Part shown: positions 45,429 through 57,128 of the stretch, piece by piece
Position numbering within the stretch: the stretch's first letter is position 1
How the letters are laid out: each line of letters begins with the position of its first letter
Source: Ascaphus truei
Taxonomy: Eukaryota > Chordata > Amphibia > Anura > Ascaphidae
Reading direction: 5' to 3'
Assembly: GCA_036426205.1 (NCBI GenBank)
Contig: CM071586.1
Span: forward strand, 8,275,569 to 8,339,568
DNA: 64,000 nt
Position numbers and translations under genes: made by a program
The notes under the pieces: model-generated
Databases searched by the model: none
The model's input: the letters and a program-made list of their open reading frames with translations, nothing else
Told to the model about the DNA's origin: nothing

Positions 45429-47127
45429 TTAGGGATCCTGAACCTTCCGTAATCTTCTTTGCAATTCCAGATTCCCCACTACATACCTCAGGTATGGGTA
45501 GCTGGAATCACTGAGACCCCACACGATAAGTCCCCCCAATGGCTGTAATGGCAGTTGCTTCAAGTGTTGATGATACCATGGCTTAAAGATAATCAATACT
45601 TTGGATCCACTATCCAAAAGGATGTCACATTTCTTTCCACCTATCTTTGCTTCCTCTTGGGCCTTTAGGAGGTGGGTCATCCCTGTCTGTTAGCAGGGAT
45701 AGTCCTTGCAGAGCCCTGCTTCATGTGGTTCCCACTAAGCTCCCTCATTGGGTCTCTTTTGTCATTTTCCTGGTTAAATTCAGACCGGATGAATTTCTTA
45801 ATCACACATTGCATATGTTATCGTTTTCTAGGGTACTTGGCATAGTGTCCCTCTTCACCACACCTGTAGCAGAAGTTGAAACTAGTGTCCATTGGAGCAG
45901 GGTGTCCTCTTGTAGTCATCCCCTTCTAGAGGGAGTTTGTCTCCTAGGGTACACCTAGGCCTTTCCTGTTGATAGGGCCTAGCATTTTCTTTTGGCACCT
46001 CTATCTGTAACGAGGCCAGGAGATCCGGCAGTTTGCAGATTTGTTCCCCTGGCCGTGTGTCGACAGCACTGTCGCCGAATTCCCACCGGCTGCAAGCCGC
46101 TACACTTTTATTTGACCTCAATATGGACATTCACACAGTTATCTGTTCTTTCTCATCCTTTATCTCCTTTAGGTGTTAAGAATTTAGTGGGTGTCTCTTT
46201 GCACTTTCAGAGCCAAAAATATAGCGTCATGTCTCCCCTGCAGACCACCGTATTAATTGTTCCACTCGCGTGCGTTCAAGTCTGTAAGCGGAAACCCCTT
46301 TGTTCCTCACGACCTTTTGCAGAGCCATTTCTAACCTGCGTAGAAATTCCGATAATTTCTCCCCCTCCTGTTGATACATCACCCTGAACTGGAAATAAAG
46401 CTCTTCTCCACTTTCAGTAGCCTGCATGTACTTCCTAAGTCTTGCAGGTATGCGCCAGTGGTGACAGCTTCTTTCACTTCTCTAACTGCAATTATTATAG
46501 CCAACGTGGGCCTTTGAAACTTTCCGCAAACCGGACTCTTCTTCTGCTCTGATCCCCCCCCCCCATTCTTGCACCATCTGTGTGGCCTGCTCTATCCAGT
46601 TCTCAAAATTGTCCTCTCCAGGTGGGGTAGGCCTTACGCCTGAAAAAGTCTGTAGCCGCCGGTAGTAGCGGTCTCCCTTGTGGGATTGCACTGACTTTTC
46701 CACTAACTCGCTGGTATGAGCCCACGGGTGAGATAGAGCAGATGTCCATGAAGGACATAGGGATAGTGGGGTATATCTTATTACAAAATTCCTTCATGGT
46801 AGCCCCCTCCTTAACTAAGAACTTTAGGACCTTGTCTATGGTAGTGTGATTTACGAGATTGCTAGGCCACCATTAAGGTTACAACCAATAGTGATATCCA
46901 ACATTTCCTCGTCCCTCCCCACTATACTGCACACAAGCGGAATCAATGTCTTCACACAACCAATACAAATGCAGTCTCAGAATATAACACAACATTTTCC
47001 CCTTAATTTGGGCTTGTCCCCATGGAGGGGCCACTGCTAGTATCCCATTGATAATTGCATCATCGACAACATCTGGGACCGTTAGGATTAACGCTTTGTC
47101 ACAATCCAGGCTATCCCGCCTGCGCAC
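45429..47127 (-). pseudogene. Ty3/Gypsy-type gag-protease relic with PNMA-like capsid
   Basis: Minus strand, several frames. 47127-46879 has an N-terminal part (LTVPDVVDDAIINGILA). 46797-46482 has FSGVRPTPPGEDNFENWIEQ, and 46427-46227 has SGEELYFQFRVMYQQEGEKL followed by a leucine-rich helix; this order is that of the Ty3-type capsid also found in the domesticated PNMA family. At about 45838-45890 is a zinc knuckle, CYRCGEEGHYAKY, in which the last cysteine is tyrosine. 45680-45429 holds an aspartic protease start (ILLDSGSKVLII, catalytic DSG) and LGGLIVWGLSDSSYPYL. Stops and shifts separate the parts. No reverse transcriptase was recognised. A PNMA-like host gene is unlikely given the breaks and the linked protease. 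Confidence 0.7.
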
Positions 47128-48420
47128 CCCTCACTTAAATTAGCAGCACTCATGATGAGGGACTCTTGGCTACACATGCAACAGGGGGTGCTATGGAGTG
47201 AACGTTCTAGTAGATTCTAGGCCTTTCCTGGGAAAAGCAACTACTAGATATAATTTAACCAGGTCCTTGTCTAACCGTTTATACATATACTGTATATACA
47301 GGGGGATGTATGGTGTGTATCACACCAATTACAAAAATCTCAGCAGCGCCTCCAAAGTAACCTCTCTTATTTCCCCATAGACTGACACATGCTACTAAGG
47401 TTGAGGCCCGAGTCCTTCTGCCCTATATGTTGCCGACCATGTGGCCGAAGGTCAGACAAAAGAAAAATGATACCACAGTGATGTTTCTAGTACAACGGTA
47501 TTTATAAAGTAATCAGCAATAGATACTCAGGTATCATATGATCCTCAACAGAAGGATCATATGCATGCGCAGTACATATGAACATAACACTCCCCACTAA
47601 ACAGTGCACAGTTTTCTGTGTGTCAGTGTGTTTTCCTGTGATCACCCAATCCTGGTGTCAGGACGAGCTCACCACAAACGAGGCGGGACCACGGTGCTGA
47701 GGTGGGATAGGATATAATGCCACCCACAGCCACGAGGGCACGTCTTGAGAGTAGAGTGGTCTGGGAGTCCGAGTCAGGGCAGGAGAGGTACGGATGGTAG
47801 AGGGTGCTGTTTGCCAAGTCCGGGGTTAGAGAGAGGGACGTAATCGTTTACCGTTTGCCGGGTTCGGGGTACCAGAGGTGCGAAGAGACGTATTGCCGTA
47901 TGCCAAGTTCGGGATGCAAGAGGTGCGGATAGTCGTAGGGGAAGCCGGTTCAGTACACGAGGAAGACTGCAAAACAAGACAGGACAAGACAGGACTAGGG
48001 AGGCAGAGAGTGATGAGAACAACTGGTTCTATGCTCAGCCAACGAGTCAGTGAAACTGTAGGGTATATATAGGAGTGAGGGTCCAATGGCAGCACAGCAA
48101 GGTGGGGGTGTGTGGAAGGGCCGGACTACGGCAGGGAAAGGTTCAGCATGAGTCCCAGGGGAGGAGCCATAAAGCCCAGTAGTCAGACTGCATTTGATTG
48201 CAGCAATAGTTTGAGGTGCTGTGCCTTTAAGGGGTTGGTGCGGCTCTGTGTGGCCGCGCCTCCGTGTAGCTGCGCTTGCGGGCGCGTGACCGGGCATACC
48301 CGCCGGCCCAACACTAGAAGAAGAGCATTGGCGTGCGCGCGCGCGCGCCCAAGTGGAGCTGCGATCGGCGTTCAGGAAGGAAGCAGCCTGCGTGCCGCGG
48401 GGGGACCCGGCGGGGCTGCA
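47128..48420. other. Unassigned; GC-rich at the right with a splice-donor-like end
   Basis: 47640-48090 is CpG-rich, with short diverged repeats of the form gccaagttcgggat..agaggtgcg. 48240-48420 is strongly GC-rich with a GC alternating run near 48337-48349. It ends in CAG|GTGAGT at 48419-48427, a consensus 5' splice site. A first exon is possible but no protein is recognisable. Confidence 0.35.
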
Positions 48421-48829
48421 GGTGAGTGAGGAGCACGCCGAGGATCTTTACACCTGGGTATTAAGGCCTCGGTAATGGTGCTGGACACCATTGGAGCCTT
48501 TATTTACTGTATTAGTGTTTCAGGCCTGTACTTCGCATACGCTTGGTAGCCCTTTACCTGGCTTCCAGTGATAATTCCCTCTTTTGTGACATCTGTCTCG
48601 TGATGCGATGCAAATGTCCCTCCACTGGGATTTCGCTCTCATGATGTACCTGCAAAGCTCCCTTTAGTCTTCGCCCACTTACTCATGTGGATCGCGGTCT
48701 GGCTATTAAATCACCACCGTCAGTCCTGAGATCCCTCAGGATCCAGCAGTTCTGCCCCTGTGTGCTGTGCCAGGGACTCTTAAAGATTTCCACCCTTTGT
48801 TCCCACCTCTCCAGAGTCCAATGTCACTG

Positions 48830-49560
48830 ATTGAGACCCTGTCCATCATGTCACATCCTGAGGACACACAAGAGGAGACAGACAGGGGACAATGTATGTA
48901 TCAGCTGCATGCGCTTACAAGGGCAAGTTTAGGCATATGAAGCCTGTCCCTTCTCCTGCAAGGTGACACAATGACACAGACTGAAAGGGTCTATGTCTGT
49001 TTTTCCCAGTGCAGAGTTACAGACAGAAGGAAGTTATGACTCATGATGTCTGTCACTCCCCTCACAAGTAAACACAGTGACACAGACAAGAGGGACCTAC
49101 AATATGTCCCATGGACACAGACCAATCAAGTCTGACTCTGGGACACAAGTAGAAGTGACCTATGAGGGAATATGTCTGCTCCACCATAGGGGGACTCAAG
49201 TGACATAAACAGAAGGGACCTATGATTCGGTCCCTCTCTCCGCTAGGAGACCTAAGTCCTATGGAGTCTATTACTTCCCCCGTAGGATGAGACAGTGAAA
49301 CAGACAGAATGGGCATATAACACATTCATTCTGACCCTGCAAATCCCCCATTTATACACAGCCCGGGTACAGAGCGTGCCGCAGCAGTGCCAGCAACACT
49401 CTTTGTATGTATATCACTGTTTATATTACCAACCTCACCCTATCCTAATTAAAGGTTATATTAGAACTACCCTGGCCTTCTTACCTTAAATAAATTAGCT
49501 TCCTTTTAGATGTCATCATATTCTTACTCTACAGCAATTGATAATGCTGATCATACTTTC
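48830..49560. repeat. Degenerate minisatellite block, paralogue of 60220-60790
   Basis: Units of about 55-65 bp built on gacacagacagaagggacctatg. The block ends in taaaggttatattagaac...attagcttcc, and the same order recurs at 60220-60790 (attaaaggttatataagaac). The two copies are direct repeats about 11.4 kb apart. No gene. Confidence 0.75.
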
Positions 49561-49689
49561 TGAGGGAGTTAGCTGCACTCACATAATTAGATGCAATGAG
49601 GAAATTCCTCCGGTGCATGCATGTTCACCATTTCCATGGATACAGTATCACAAAGAAGAACAAACAGCTTTTATGAGAAAGTACCTGCA

Positions 49690-50333
49690 CCACACAGGAC
49701 TTGTAAGCTTAGTAATAGCAAAACCATTATATTTAATATTCAAGGACTCCATTTCCACAGGCTCAGTACCACACAATTGGCGTAAAGCAGATGTGGTGCC
49801 TATATTTAAAAAGGGTGCTAGATCACAACCGGTAAATTACAGACCTGTAAGCCTGACTTCAATAGTAGGGAAACTACTTGAAGGTTTAATACGGGATAAT
49901 ATTCAGGAATACCTAATGGAAAACAAAATTATTAGTAATAGTCAGCATGGATTTATGAAGGATAGATCTTGCCAAACTAACCTTATTTGTTTCTTTGAGG
50001 AGGTAAGTAGGAATTTAGACCAGGGTAATGCAGTTGAGATGGTCTACAGTACTTAGATTTTGCAAAGGCTTTTGATACGGTTTCACACAAGAGGTTGGTG
50101 TACAAAATAAAGAAAATTGGAGTCAGTAATAATATATGCACCTGGATTGAAAACTGGTTAAAGGACAGACAACAGAGGGTTGGCATAAATGGAACTTCTT
50201 CAGGTTGGGCTAAAGTCGTGAGTGGAGTACCTCAGGGATCGGTACTGGACCTCTGCTTTTTAACTTGTTTATTAATGACCTTGAGGTTGGGATCGAGAGC
50301 AAAGTCTCCATCTTTGCTGATGATACTAAATTG
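49690..50333 (+). pseudogene. CR1/L2-type LINE reverse transcriptase, 5' segment
   Basis: Plus strand: IAKPLYLIFKDSISTG, NWRKADVVPIFKKG, NYRPVSLTSIVGKLLE, NSQHGFMKDRSCQTNL (to 50056). After a one-base shift come DFAKAFDTVSHKRL (motif A aspartate) and VSGVPQGSV, and after another shift FINDLEVGI and IFADDTKL (catalytic ADD). This is the fingers-palm order of CR1-group non-LTR retrotransposons. The endonuclease is absent because of 5' truncation near 49690. It is cut at 50333 by a PLE and continues at 53515. Confidence 0.92.
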
Positions 50334-50383
50334 CTACTAAATGATACTAAATATGCCAACCTTATCACTCAAAGTGAAATGGA

Positions 50384-52000
50384 CTTTATCTTTGTTCAAT
50401 TCCCCAAAATTGCCACCTTTTACTCCTTACCCAAAATACATAAAAAACAGACACCCCCCCGGGACGACCCATAGTCTCTGGCATTGGGAATCTTACTGAG
50501 CATGCCAGTAATTACATTGACCATATATTAAGACCTTTTGTAACAGCCCTCCCATCGTACCTTAGGGATGCAAAGGATATCCTCAACAAACTTAACAACA
50601 TCACGGTTATGGAAGATACGATTTTAGTATCATTGGATGTGGAGGGACTGTACACCTCTATACCCCATTCTAAAGGTATAGAAGCTGTATCTTACTTCCT
50701 GAGAGCCAGGGGGTCCTCATTTAAAGACCATATTACCTTTCTGGTCAAACTCCTTGACTATGTACTCACCAAAAACTACTTCCTTTTTAATAACAAAATT
50801 TACCACCAGTTCCAGGGCACAGCGATGGGGACTAAATATGCCCCATCCTATGCAAATCTGTACCTGGGCTGGTGGGAGGCAGAAGTAGTTTTTGGCCAGA
50901 TTAATGAGGCATTCACGGACCATATCGATATGTGGTACAGATTCATCGATGATGTGTTCTTGATGTGGAGGGGATCTACCGACCTCCTCAAGACATTCAT
51001 TGATGGACTGAACCAGAATTCGAATAATTTGAAACTTACGTACGAGATTGGTCCTGATAAAATTAATTTTCTCGACCTCACCATACAAATAGAACCCACA
51101 GGGATGATCAATAGTACCATTTACAGGAAGAGCACTGCTACCAACAGCATCCTGAGGGCTACGAGTCATCCTCCACCGAATCTTATTAAAGGTATCCCTA
51201 TAGGGCAGTTTCTGCGAATCAAGCGGAACTGCACTAATAACCAAGAGTTCGAGAAACAGGCCTCACTTATGAGGGATAGATTCTTGCCACGTGGTTACAG
51301 CAAAAACATGGTTCATAAAGCATACAAAAGAGCTAAAAACAGGTTAGATTTACACAAAGAGAAAGCGGAAAACAGATCCACTAACACCATCAGGTTCATC
51401 GGCACTTATAACGAGCATTGGCATATCCTCAGAGCAGATGAGGACCTCAAGGAAGTACTCAAGCCATACCCTGAGATGACCAGTCGCAGGTCAAAGAATC
51501 TACGCGACCGGTTGGTAAAGAGCCATTTTGAGGCTCCCGTCAATAAAACCTGGCTTCCCAATAGACCTCCAGGTTGCTTCAGCTGTAATAACTGCAAAGC
51601 TTGTTCTGTCATTGTGAACGCTAAAACGTTCAATAACTGGGACAACACACGCACGTTTAATATACGCAAGTTTATTAACTGCAGAACCTCAGGAGTCATA
51701 TATATGGCAGAATGTATTTGCACCATGAAGACCAGACACCCCTTTAGGACACACATCCTCAAACACCAAGGCAGCATTAGGAATGGCATGGACACTCCGG
51801 TGGCCAGGCACGTGAATGACCACCACCGGGGTGACCATACAGTACTTACCTTCAAGGGCATAGACCAGCTCTCCATGGGCATCAGAAAGGGGAACTGGGA
51901 CCAGGAACAATTAAAAATAGAGTCCCGCTGGATTTACACACTCCAAACCTTATCCCCCAATGGCCTGAATGAGGGCTTTGTTTTCAGCCCCTTTATCTAG
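50384..52000 (+). pseudogene. PLE copy 8 reverse transcriptase-endonuclease, long open frame
   Basis: 50384-50474 encodes FPKIATFYSLPKIHKK. A one-base change in a C run near 50452-50460 shifts the frame, and 50609-52000 is then open for 463 codons: SLDVEGLYTSIP (motif A), FQGTAMGTKYAPSYANLYLG, YRFIDDVFLMW (catalytic FIDD), INFLDLTIQI, GIPIGQFLRIKRN, the linker SRRSKNLRDRL, and the cysteine cluster CFSCNNCKAC. In the nuclease, GVIYMAECIC runs straight into TMKTRHPF: compared with the copy at 39626, four codons including YIG are gone and the LEH glutamate is lysine (LKH). So the polymerase motifs look intact but the endonuclease is disabled. Confidence 0.9.
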
Positions 52001-52424
52001 CCTCTATATGTAGCCATGTTTCACCACCACTGGTGTGCTCTCACATGACCTTCAGTAGGTCTCTGTGACCACATACCTTTAACTGTGCTATCCCCGTAGC
52101 CTCTTAGTCTATGATTACATGCTGTCAGCTCCCATGTTTGCAGTGGAAGCCTATGTACAGCACTGTGGTTTCATTATTATTAACACCACACACCTTATTT
52201 ACGCATTCACAATCCTTGAATAGGTTATCTTATCTACCTATCAGAGCTTCTGCTCTGTGTGCTCAAGTGGGGACTATACACATGCCCCTATCCAGCGCTG
52301 TGGCTCCAACATGAACATTACACATGCCACTTACTTAACTAAAGTTCAAGAATAGGAAACTAACTAACCTATTGGAGCTCATGCTCTCCCATAAAAGGTG
52401 GGGGCAGTACACACGCCCCACCCA

Positions 52425-52462
52425 GCCTTGAGAAAGCATTGCCTTGCGAAACGTACGTCGGC
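52425..52462 (+). ncRNA. Hammerhead-like motif, U3/A8 variant, 3' of PLE copy 8
   Basis: Plus strand: stem I GCC/GGC, UUGAGAA, one A, stem II GCA/UGC, exact GAAA, stem III A-CG-UA-CG-U, GUC. Nearly the same as 40356-40393, 3' of a closely related coding end. Confidence 0.6.
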
Positions 52463-53514
52463 AGTGACGTCATCACGTCAAAGGGATGGGACCAACGCTC
52501 GTGATTGGAGCGCGACTGTCTCACACTAGCTCCTCTACACGGAGCTAGACATATGCATTGAGCCTACTAATATTTACTTGAGCAGCACCCGTGGCAAACT
52601 TTGATACACCCAGCATTAGCAAGTAGGTGTACAGCGACTCAGCGCTACCACGGGGTCTGTCATTTTAATGATACTGGATTCTCATGTTGTTTTTACCTAC
52701 CGAGGTGTGAGTAGACACTACTTGTGTACTACTGTTCTCTTTTATTAATTGCGACAGCAGCCACCTTTTTGTGGTCAGAATAGACACCCCTCCCAGGGGT
52801 GCTCCCACGCTGGAGACATATCCAGTGTGTGTTACCTGCTTACTGCCAAGACTGTGTCCTTTTATGACAGCATCTATCACTGACACCTGCAGTGGTCTGT
52901 TTATCTGGACTGCCTTACTATTGGCTATACATAGCGGTTATTGCAGTCTCTGTGACAGTTCACTAATACCGACATTCACAGTGTTTAATCTGCTTCTAAA
53001 CAATACATTATGCAGATGGGCAGGCTGACTTACTCACACCTACCTGAATGAGAGCAATTCTATCCTTGCTAAGTGGCTGCACCTGTGTCATTATCCAGCA
53101 GACACAGGCCACATTGGTTTAAATATTCACCTAGCTACACCCTGCATATATCATCAAGGGTGATAGCCCACACCTCACGCATGAGATTTGGTATATTTTA
53201 TTTCGCTGCGCTTTTTTGGCTCACTTTTGAGTCCTATCTACTCTGGCAACCTAGTGTTCCATTCATCTTAGTTGAGTTATTACTCCCAATAAACTATTGT
53301 TTTAATTCATTCACTCTTCATCTCACTCACGACTTCCTCCATTCTAGCACACTGTGATTTGTGTACATGTTTGAGTGCTCTCCATTGGGGTTCTTTTCTC
53401 CCTGTGCCTGTTCTACATTTTCACCCCAGATACCTGCACCACATTGTTCTACATTTAAGCAGTAGCGAGGATTCCCTTCCTTCTTCCCCCCCCCCCCTTC
53501 TTCCCCTGAGTTCG
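52463..53514 (+). other. Rest of PLE copy 8 3' untranslated part
   Basis: Non-coding, ending with a C run (53487-53497) just before the target duplication. Short open frames have no domain. Confidence 0.6.
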
Positions 53515-54580
53515 TGATACTAAATTGTGTAAGGTAATAGAATCAGAGCAGGATGTAATTTCTCTTCAGAAGGACTTGGAGAGACTGGAAAAGTGGGCAG
53601 GTAAATGGCAGATGAGGTTTAATACAGATAAATGTAAGGTTATGCATTTGGGATGCAAGAATAAAAAGGCGACTTACAAATTAAATGGAGATATATTGGG
53701 GGAATCCTTGATGGAGAAGGATTTAGGAGTGCTTGTAGACAGTAGGCTTAGCAATAGTGCCCAATGTCATGCAGTAGCGGCAAAGGCAAACACGATCTTA
53801 TCTTGCATCAAACGGACAATGGATGGAAGGGAAGTAAACATAATTATGCCCCTTTACAAAGCATTAGTAAGACCACACCTTGAATATGGAGTACAATTTT
53901 GGGCACCAATCCTAAGAAAATACATTATGGAACTAGAGAGAGTGCAGAGAAGAGCCACCAAATTAATAAAGGGGATGGACATTCTAACTTATGAGGAGAG
54001 GCTAGCTAAATTAGATTTATTTACATTAGAAAAGAGGCGTCTAAGAGGGGATATGATAACTATATACAAATATATTCAGGGACAATACAAGGAGCTTTCA
54101 AAAGAACTATTCATCCCACGGGTAGTACAAAGGACTCGGGCCATCCCTTAAGGTTGGAGGAAAGGAAATTTCATCAGCAACAAAGGAAAGGGTTCTTTAC
54201 AGTAAGGGCAGTTAAAATGTGGAATTCATTACCCATGGAGACTGTGATGGCAGATACAATAGATTTGTTCAAAAAAAGGTTGGACATCTTTTTAGATGGG
54301 AAAGGTATACAGGGATATACCAACTAAGTATACATGGGAAGGATGTTGATCCAGGGATTAATCCGCTTGCCAATTCTTGGAGTCAGGAAGGAATTCATTT
54401 TTCCCCTTAATGGGTTTTTTTGTTTGCCTTCCTCTGGATCAATAAGTAAGTATAGGTATAGGATAAAGTATCTGTTGTCTAAGTTTAGCATAGGTTGAAC
54501 TTGATGGACCTATGTCTTTTTTCAACCTCATCTACTATGTAACTATGTAACTATGTAACTATGTAACTATATATAACAAA
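53515..54580 (+). pseudogene. CR1/L2-type LINE, 3' segment and tail
   Basis: Continues the frame broken at 50333: KVIESEQDVISLQKDLERLEKWAGKWQMRFNTDKCKVMHLG, a conserved block after the ADD box, then KDLGVLVDSRLS, YKALVRPHLEYGVQFWAP, ERVQRRATKLIKG, YEERLAKLDLFTLEKRRLRGD, with a stop at 54151 and later frames to about 54400. A 3' UTR follows, ending in tandem ctatgtaa units (54535-54570), the kind of short 3' repeat typical of CR1/L2 LINEs. Confidence 0.92.
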
Positions 54581-55006
54581 ATGTATTCGGTGGTTCAATG
54601 TTTTGTACTGAAACTCAGACCTTTGTCTTGACAATAGTGCTCCCCCAGGGCCCATCACCTTTAACGGCCCAACCTCCATGTGCTAAACCAATGTTCCGGC
54701 ATGTATTTTAGCACTTTGAACAGTGTTCTGGCATTTCTAAAAGTGCCCCTCTAACTCTCCCCTGGAAATAACTGTCCTGCGGGACCTTAAACAGAGGCAA
54801 AGGGAGCCCACCCAGGTGGTCCTCATCCAGAAGTTAGGCCAGACTAATGGAATCACCGTCTTTGTGGGCTTCTGCCATCGTGTAAGGGTCCACTCAACAG
54901 GTAGTGCCCTGGGGGAAGGAGAGACATTTTTTTTTAACTTTCACCAGGGCCCACCAGTGACTAGTTCCACCCCTGCCTATTATTACTTGTAGAAAAGAAT
55001 TAGGCA
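54581..55006. other. No gene seen
   Basis: Unassigned DNA to the right of the LINE tail. Confidence 0.35.
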
Positions 55007-55099
55007 TAAAGCCCAAAAAACACTGCACCACAAAATAAAAAAAAGTGAAAAGGGAGATAATAAAAAACGATTTATTATGCCAAAATTAGAAGAGGATTA

Positions 55100-55137
55100 C
55101 ACTGACATGTTTCGCCCAAAATGGCTTTATCAAAGTG
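55100..55137 (-). ncRNA. Hammerhead-like motif, U3/A8 variant
   Basis: Minus strand: stem I CACU/AGUG (plus a G-U pair), UUGAUAA, one A, perfect stem II GCC/GGC, exact GAAA, stem III A-C-AU-G-U, GUC. It lies about 90 bp inside a PLE outer end that starts near 55007. Confidence 0.6.
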
Positions 55138-55523
55138 CTATTAATACTTTTAACTGTTGCCCATATAGACGTTAATGGGATTACATTATTTCAAAGTAGG
55201 ATCTCCCATTATTATTATTTGAATTTGTATGGCACCAAGATATTCTGCAGTACAGTACAATGTTGGAAAGGAAGGACAATAACATTATATGACAAAAGAG
55301 TACACAGGTTAAGAAATAATGAAAGTAGGAAGGAGGTCACTGCCACAAGGCTTACACTCTTACACTTCTTAGATATATCTGATTCTCCTATAGATTTCAA
55401 TAAGATGACCTATTTATGAAGAGCAGCATACAGTATGCAATTAATCAGCCATTTTGTGGTCTAAGATGAAAGTGAAAAAAAGGGAGCACAAAGTGTTATA
55501 AGTGATATTTATTAAACGATGTG

Positions 55524-56151
55524 TGTGACGGTAGCGGTAAATATGGCTGCCGTTAATAAAGGTTAAGTCTGCCATTAAACCCTACCTGTCAGTAATACAT
55601 TGGTATTGTATTATATTTTATTTATATGTCTTTGCTTGGTTCCAGCACCTCAGGAATCAGGGGTTAATATGTTTGCAGGGGAATTGTTGCAACTTGGTCT
55701 GTGACCTTTCCTTGTATCCTTGTTATGTTGCAAATTTTATGTTGCAATTATACCCACCAATCAGGGCATGGGCATGTACAGTAGGCAGTACCTGGCCCGG
55801 AGTGCTGCAATATTATGTTTTAAGTGTATAAAAAGGTGGGGAGGGAGAGCCCTAGCAGACAGAGCCTGTAGAGAGTTATAGAGGTGTTGCTGTGACAGGG
55901 ATAAACTGCAGTGTCCACTCCAGTGCTGGTCTCAGCCCTGAAAAACAGTCCTGTAGGCACTGGGTGAGAAGAGAGAACAGGGTAAATCTCTGCAAGAAGG
56001 TCCCTGCAACTAGGTATGGATTGTTTGGGTATGGGGATGTTTGTGTGTTTTGTATAGTTGTGGATATACTTTCCAATAAATTAGTTTTATAAACTCTCGG
56101 GTTCGGTCTGCCGATATTGATCCCTGGTACTAGTCCTGGTCTCCCGTGACA
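55524..56151 (+). mobile_element. Solo-LTR-like element, 628 bp
   Basis: TGTGACGGTAG...CTCCCGTGACA, flanked by atgtg (55519-55523) and atatg (56152-56156), a 5-bp duplication with one mismatch. It has a TATA box, tataaaaagg, at about 55827 and AATAAA near 56077, in the spacing expected of U3-R. The right end (ctggtctcccgtgaca) is shared with the sequence ending at 59470. Confidence 0.65.
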
Positions 56152-56156
56152 ATATG

Positions 56157-56290
56157 TATGGTGAAAAATAAATATGGATATTTAAACCATAAACATTGTG
56201 ATGTTCTTAATGAATCACCTATCAATACTTGATTCACTAAGAACATCACAATTTTTATGGTTTAAATATCAATATTTATTTTTCACCATA
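56157..56290. repeat. Long hairpin with arms of about 60 bp
   Basis: 56157-56217 pairs with 56230-56290 as an imperfect inverted repeat (tatggtgaaaaataaatat at one end, its inverse at the other) around a loop of about 12 bases. It lies inside the left PLE-type arm. Confidence 0.85.
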
Positions 56291-56972
56291 CACATCTGTG
56301 ATGGGAGGGGGTAACCAGGCTATATAATAAAGGTCAAGCCTGTTTGGTTACCCGTGATCCGTGTATAAGAGTAAAACAAACACAGGTAAGTGACCACAAG
56401 TCACTAAAGTCCCTATTAGCTGCACTCTAGATACTGTACTAAGTATTAAATGTACACATACAGTAGCAGTCAGGTTTACTGCTACCAAAAAGCCCTAATG
56501 GGAACAGACCAAAAAAGGGTCCCTAGATACCACTAAACACAAAACAGGAAATAATAAATTTTTAATCACTATAAAAACCGACGAAAGACGTGTTATAATA
56601 TATACAGTGTAAAATCCTCCCCCTTTGAAGAAGCGCGCTAGATGCCCAAAACGGTCATCGGGGTGTAGTGACATCAGCTCCTTACTCTGTTACTATGCCT
56701 TGCTACTGAAGTGGTCAGGTCGTATGTCTTACAGTTTACACTAGGCAGAGGCAGTACTGTACCTGATCTTCCTATGGTTCTATTGGAGCATATATAGAAT
56801 TGGCAGAAGTACTCTATACATCAGTACCTTGTGTGTCTGCATTTACCTAGACATTTTGGACATTCTATGTACTGTATGAGGGTTTTTCCGTGTTGTGCTA
56901 TTCTCACATTGCTAACACTGAGGTTGTGTACCATTAACCCCTACAATTTGTCTGGTTACTTATACCTATCAG

Positions 56973-57128
56973 CAGTGGTCGACAAATCACCAAAAAATCT
57001 ACTCGCCGGACAAAAAAATCTACTCGCCACCTAGTACCAAACGAGTGCTGCTTGGGCCAATAGGCGCTCGCCACGATGTTAAATCCACTCGCCCGGGGCT
57101 TGCAAATGTATAGGTTTGTCGAACACTG
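56973..57128. mobile_element. hAT-type MITE, 156 bp, perfect 8-bp target duplication
   Basis: Ends CAGTGGTCGACAAA / TTTGTCGAACACTG are inverted with one or two mismatches and are flanked by cctatcag (56965-56972 and 57129-57136). The interior repeats aatctactcgcc. No transposase. Confidence 0.93.

Larger units (their letters stand above)
50334..53514 (+). mobile_element. PLE copy 8, about 3.2 kb, inserted in the LINE with a 13-bp target duplication
   Basis: The exact 13-bp repeat tgatactaaattg occurs at 50321-50333 and 53515-53527. Removing the insert and one repeat joins the LINE frame exactly at ADDTKL. The insert is 5'-truncated within the reverse transcriptase and has a 1.5-kb 3' untranslated part with a ribozyme-like motif at 52425-52462. 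The left junction contains actaaat three times, suggesting microhomology or slippage there. It is younger than the LINE and the best preserved coding copy in the window. Confidence 0.95.

Noticed and set aside
45429..47127. Intact PNMA host gene
   Set aside because: The reading is split over several frames and is followed by a protease, so a retrotransposon relic fits better.
56617..56664. Active hammerhead
   Set aside because: UUGAAGA and AAAA replace core bases and stem II no longer pairs; kept only as a remnant.
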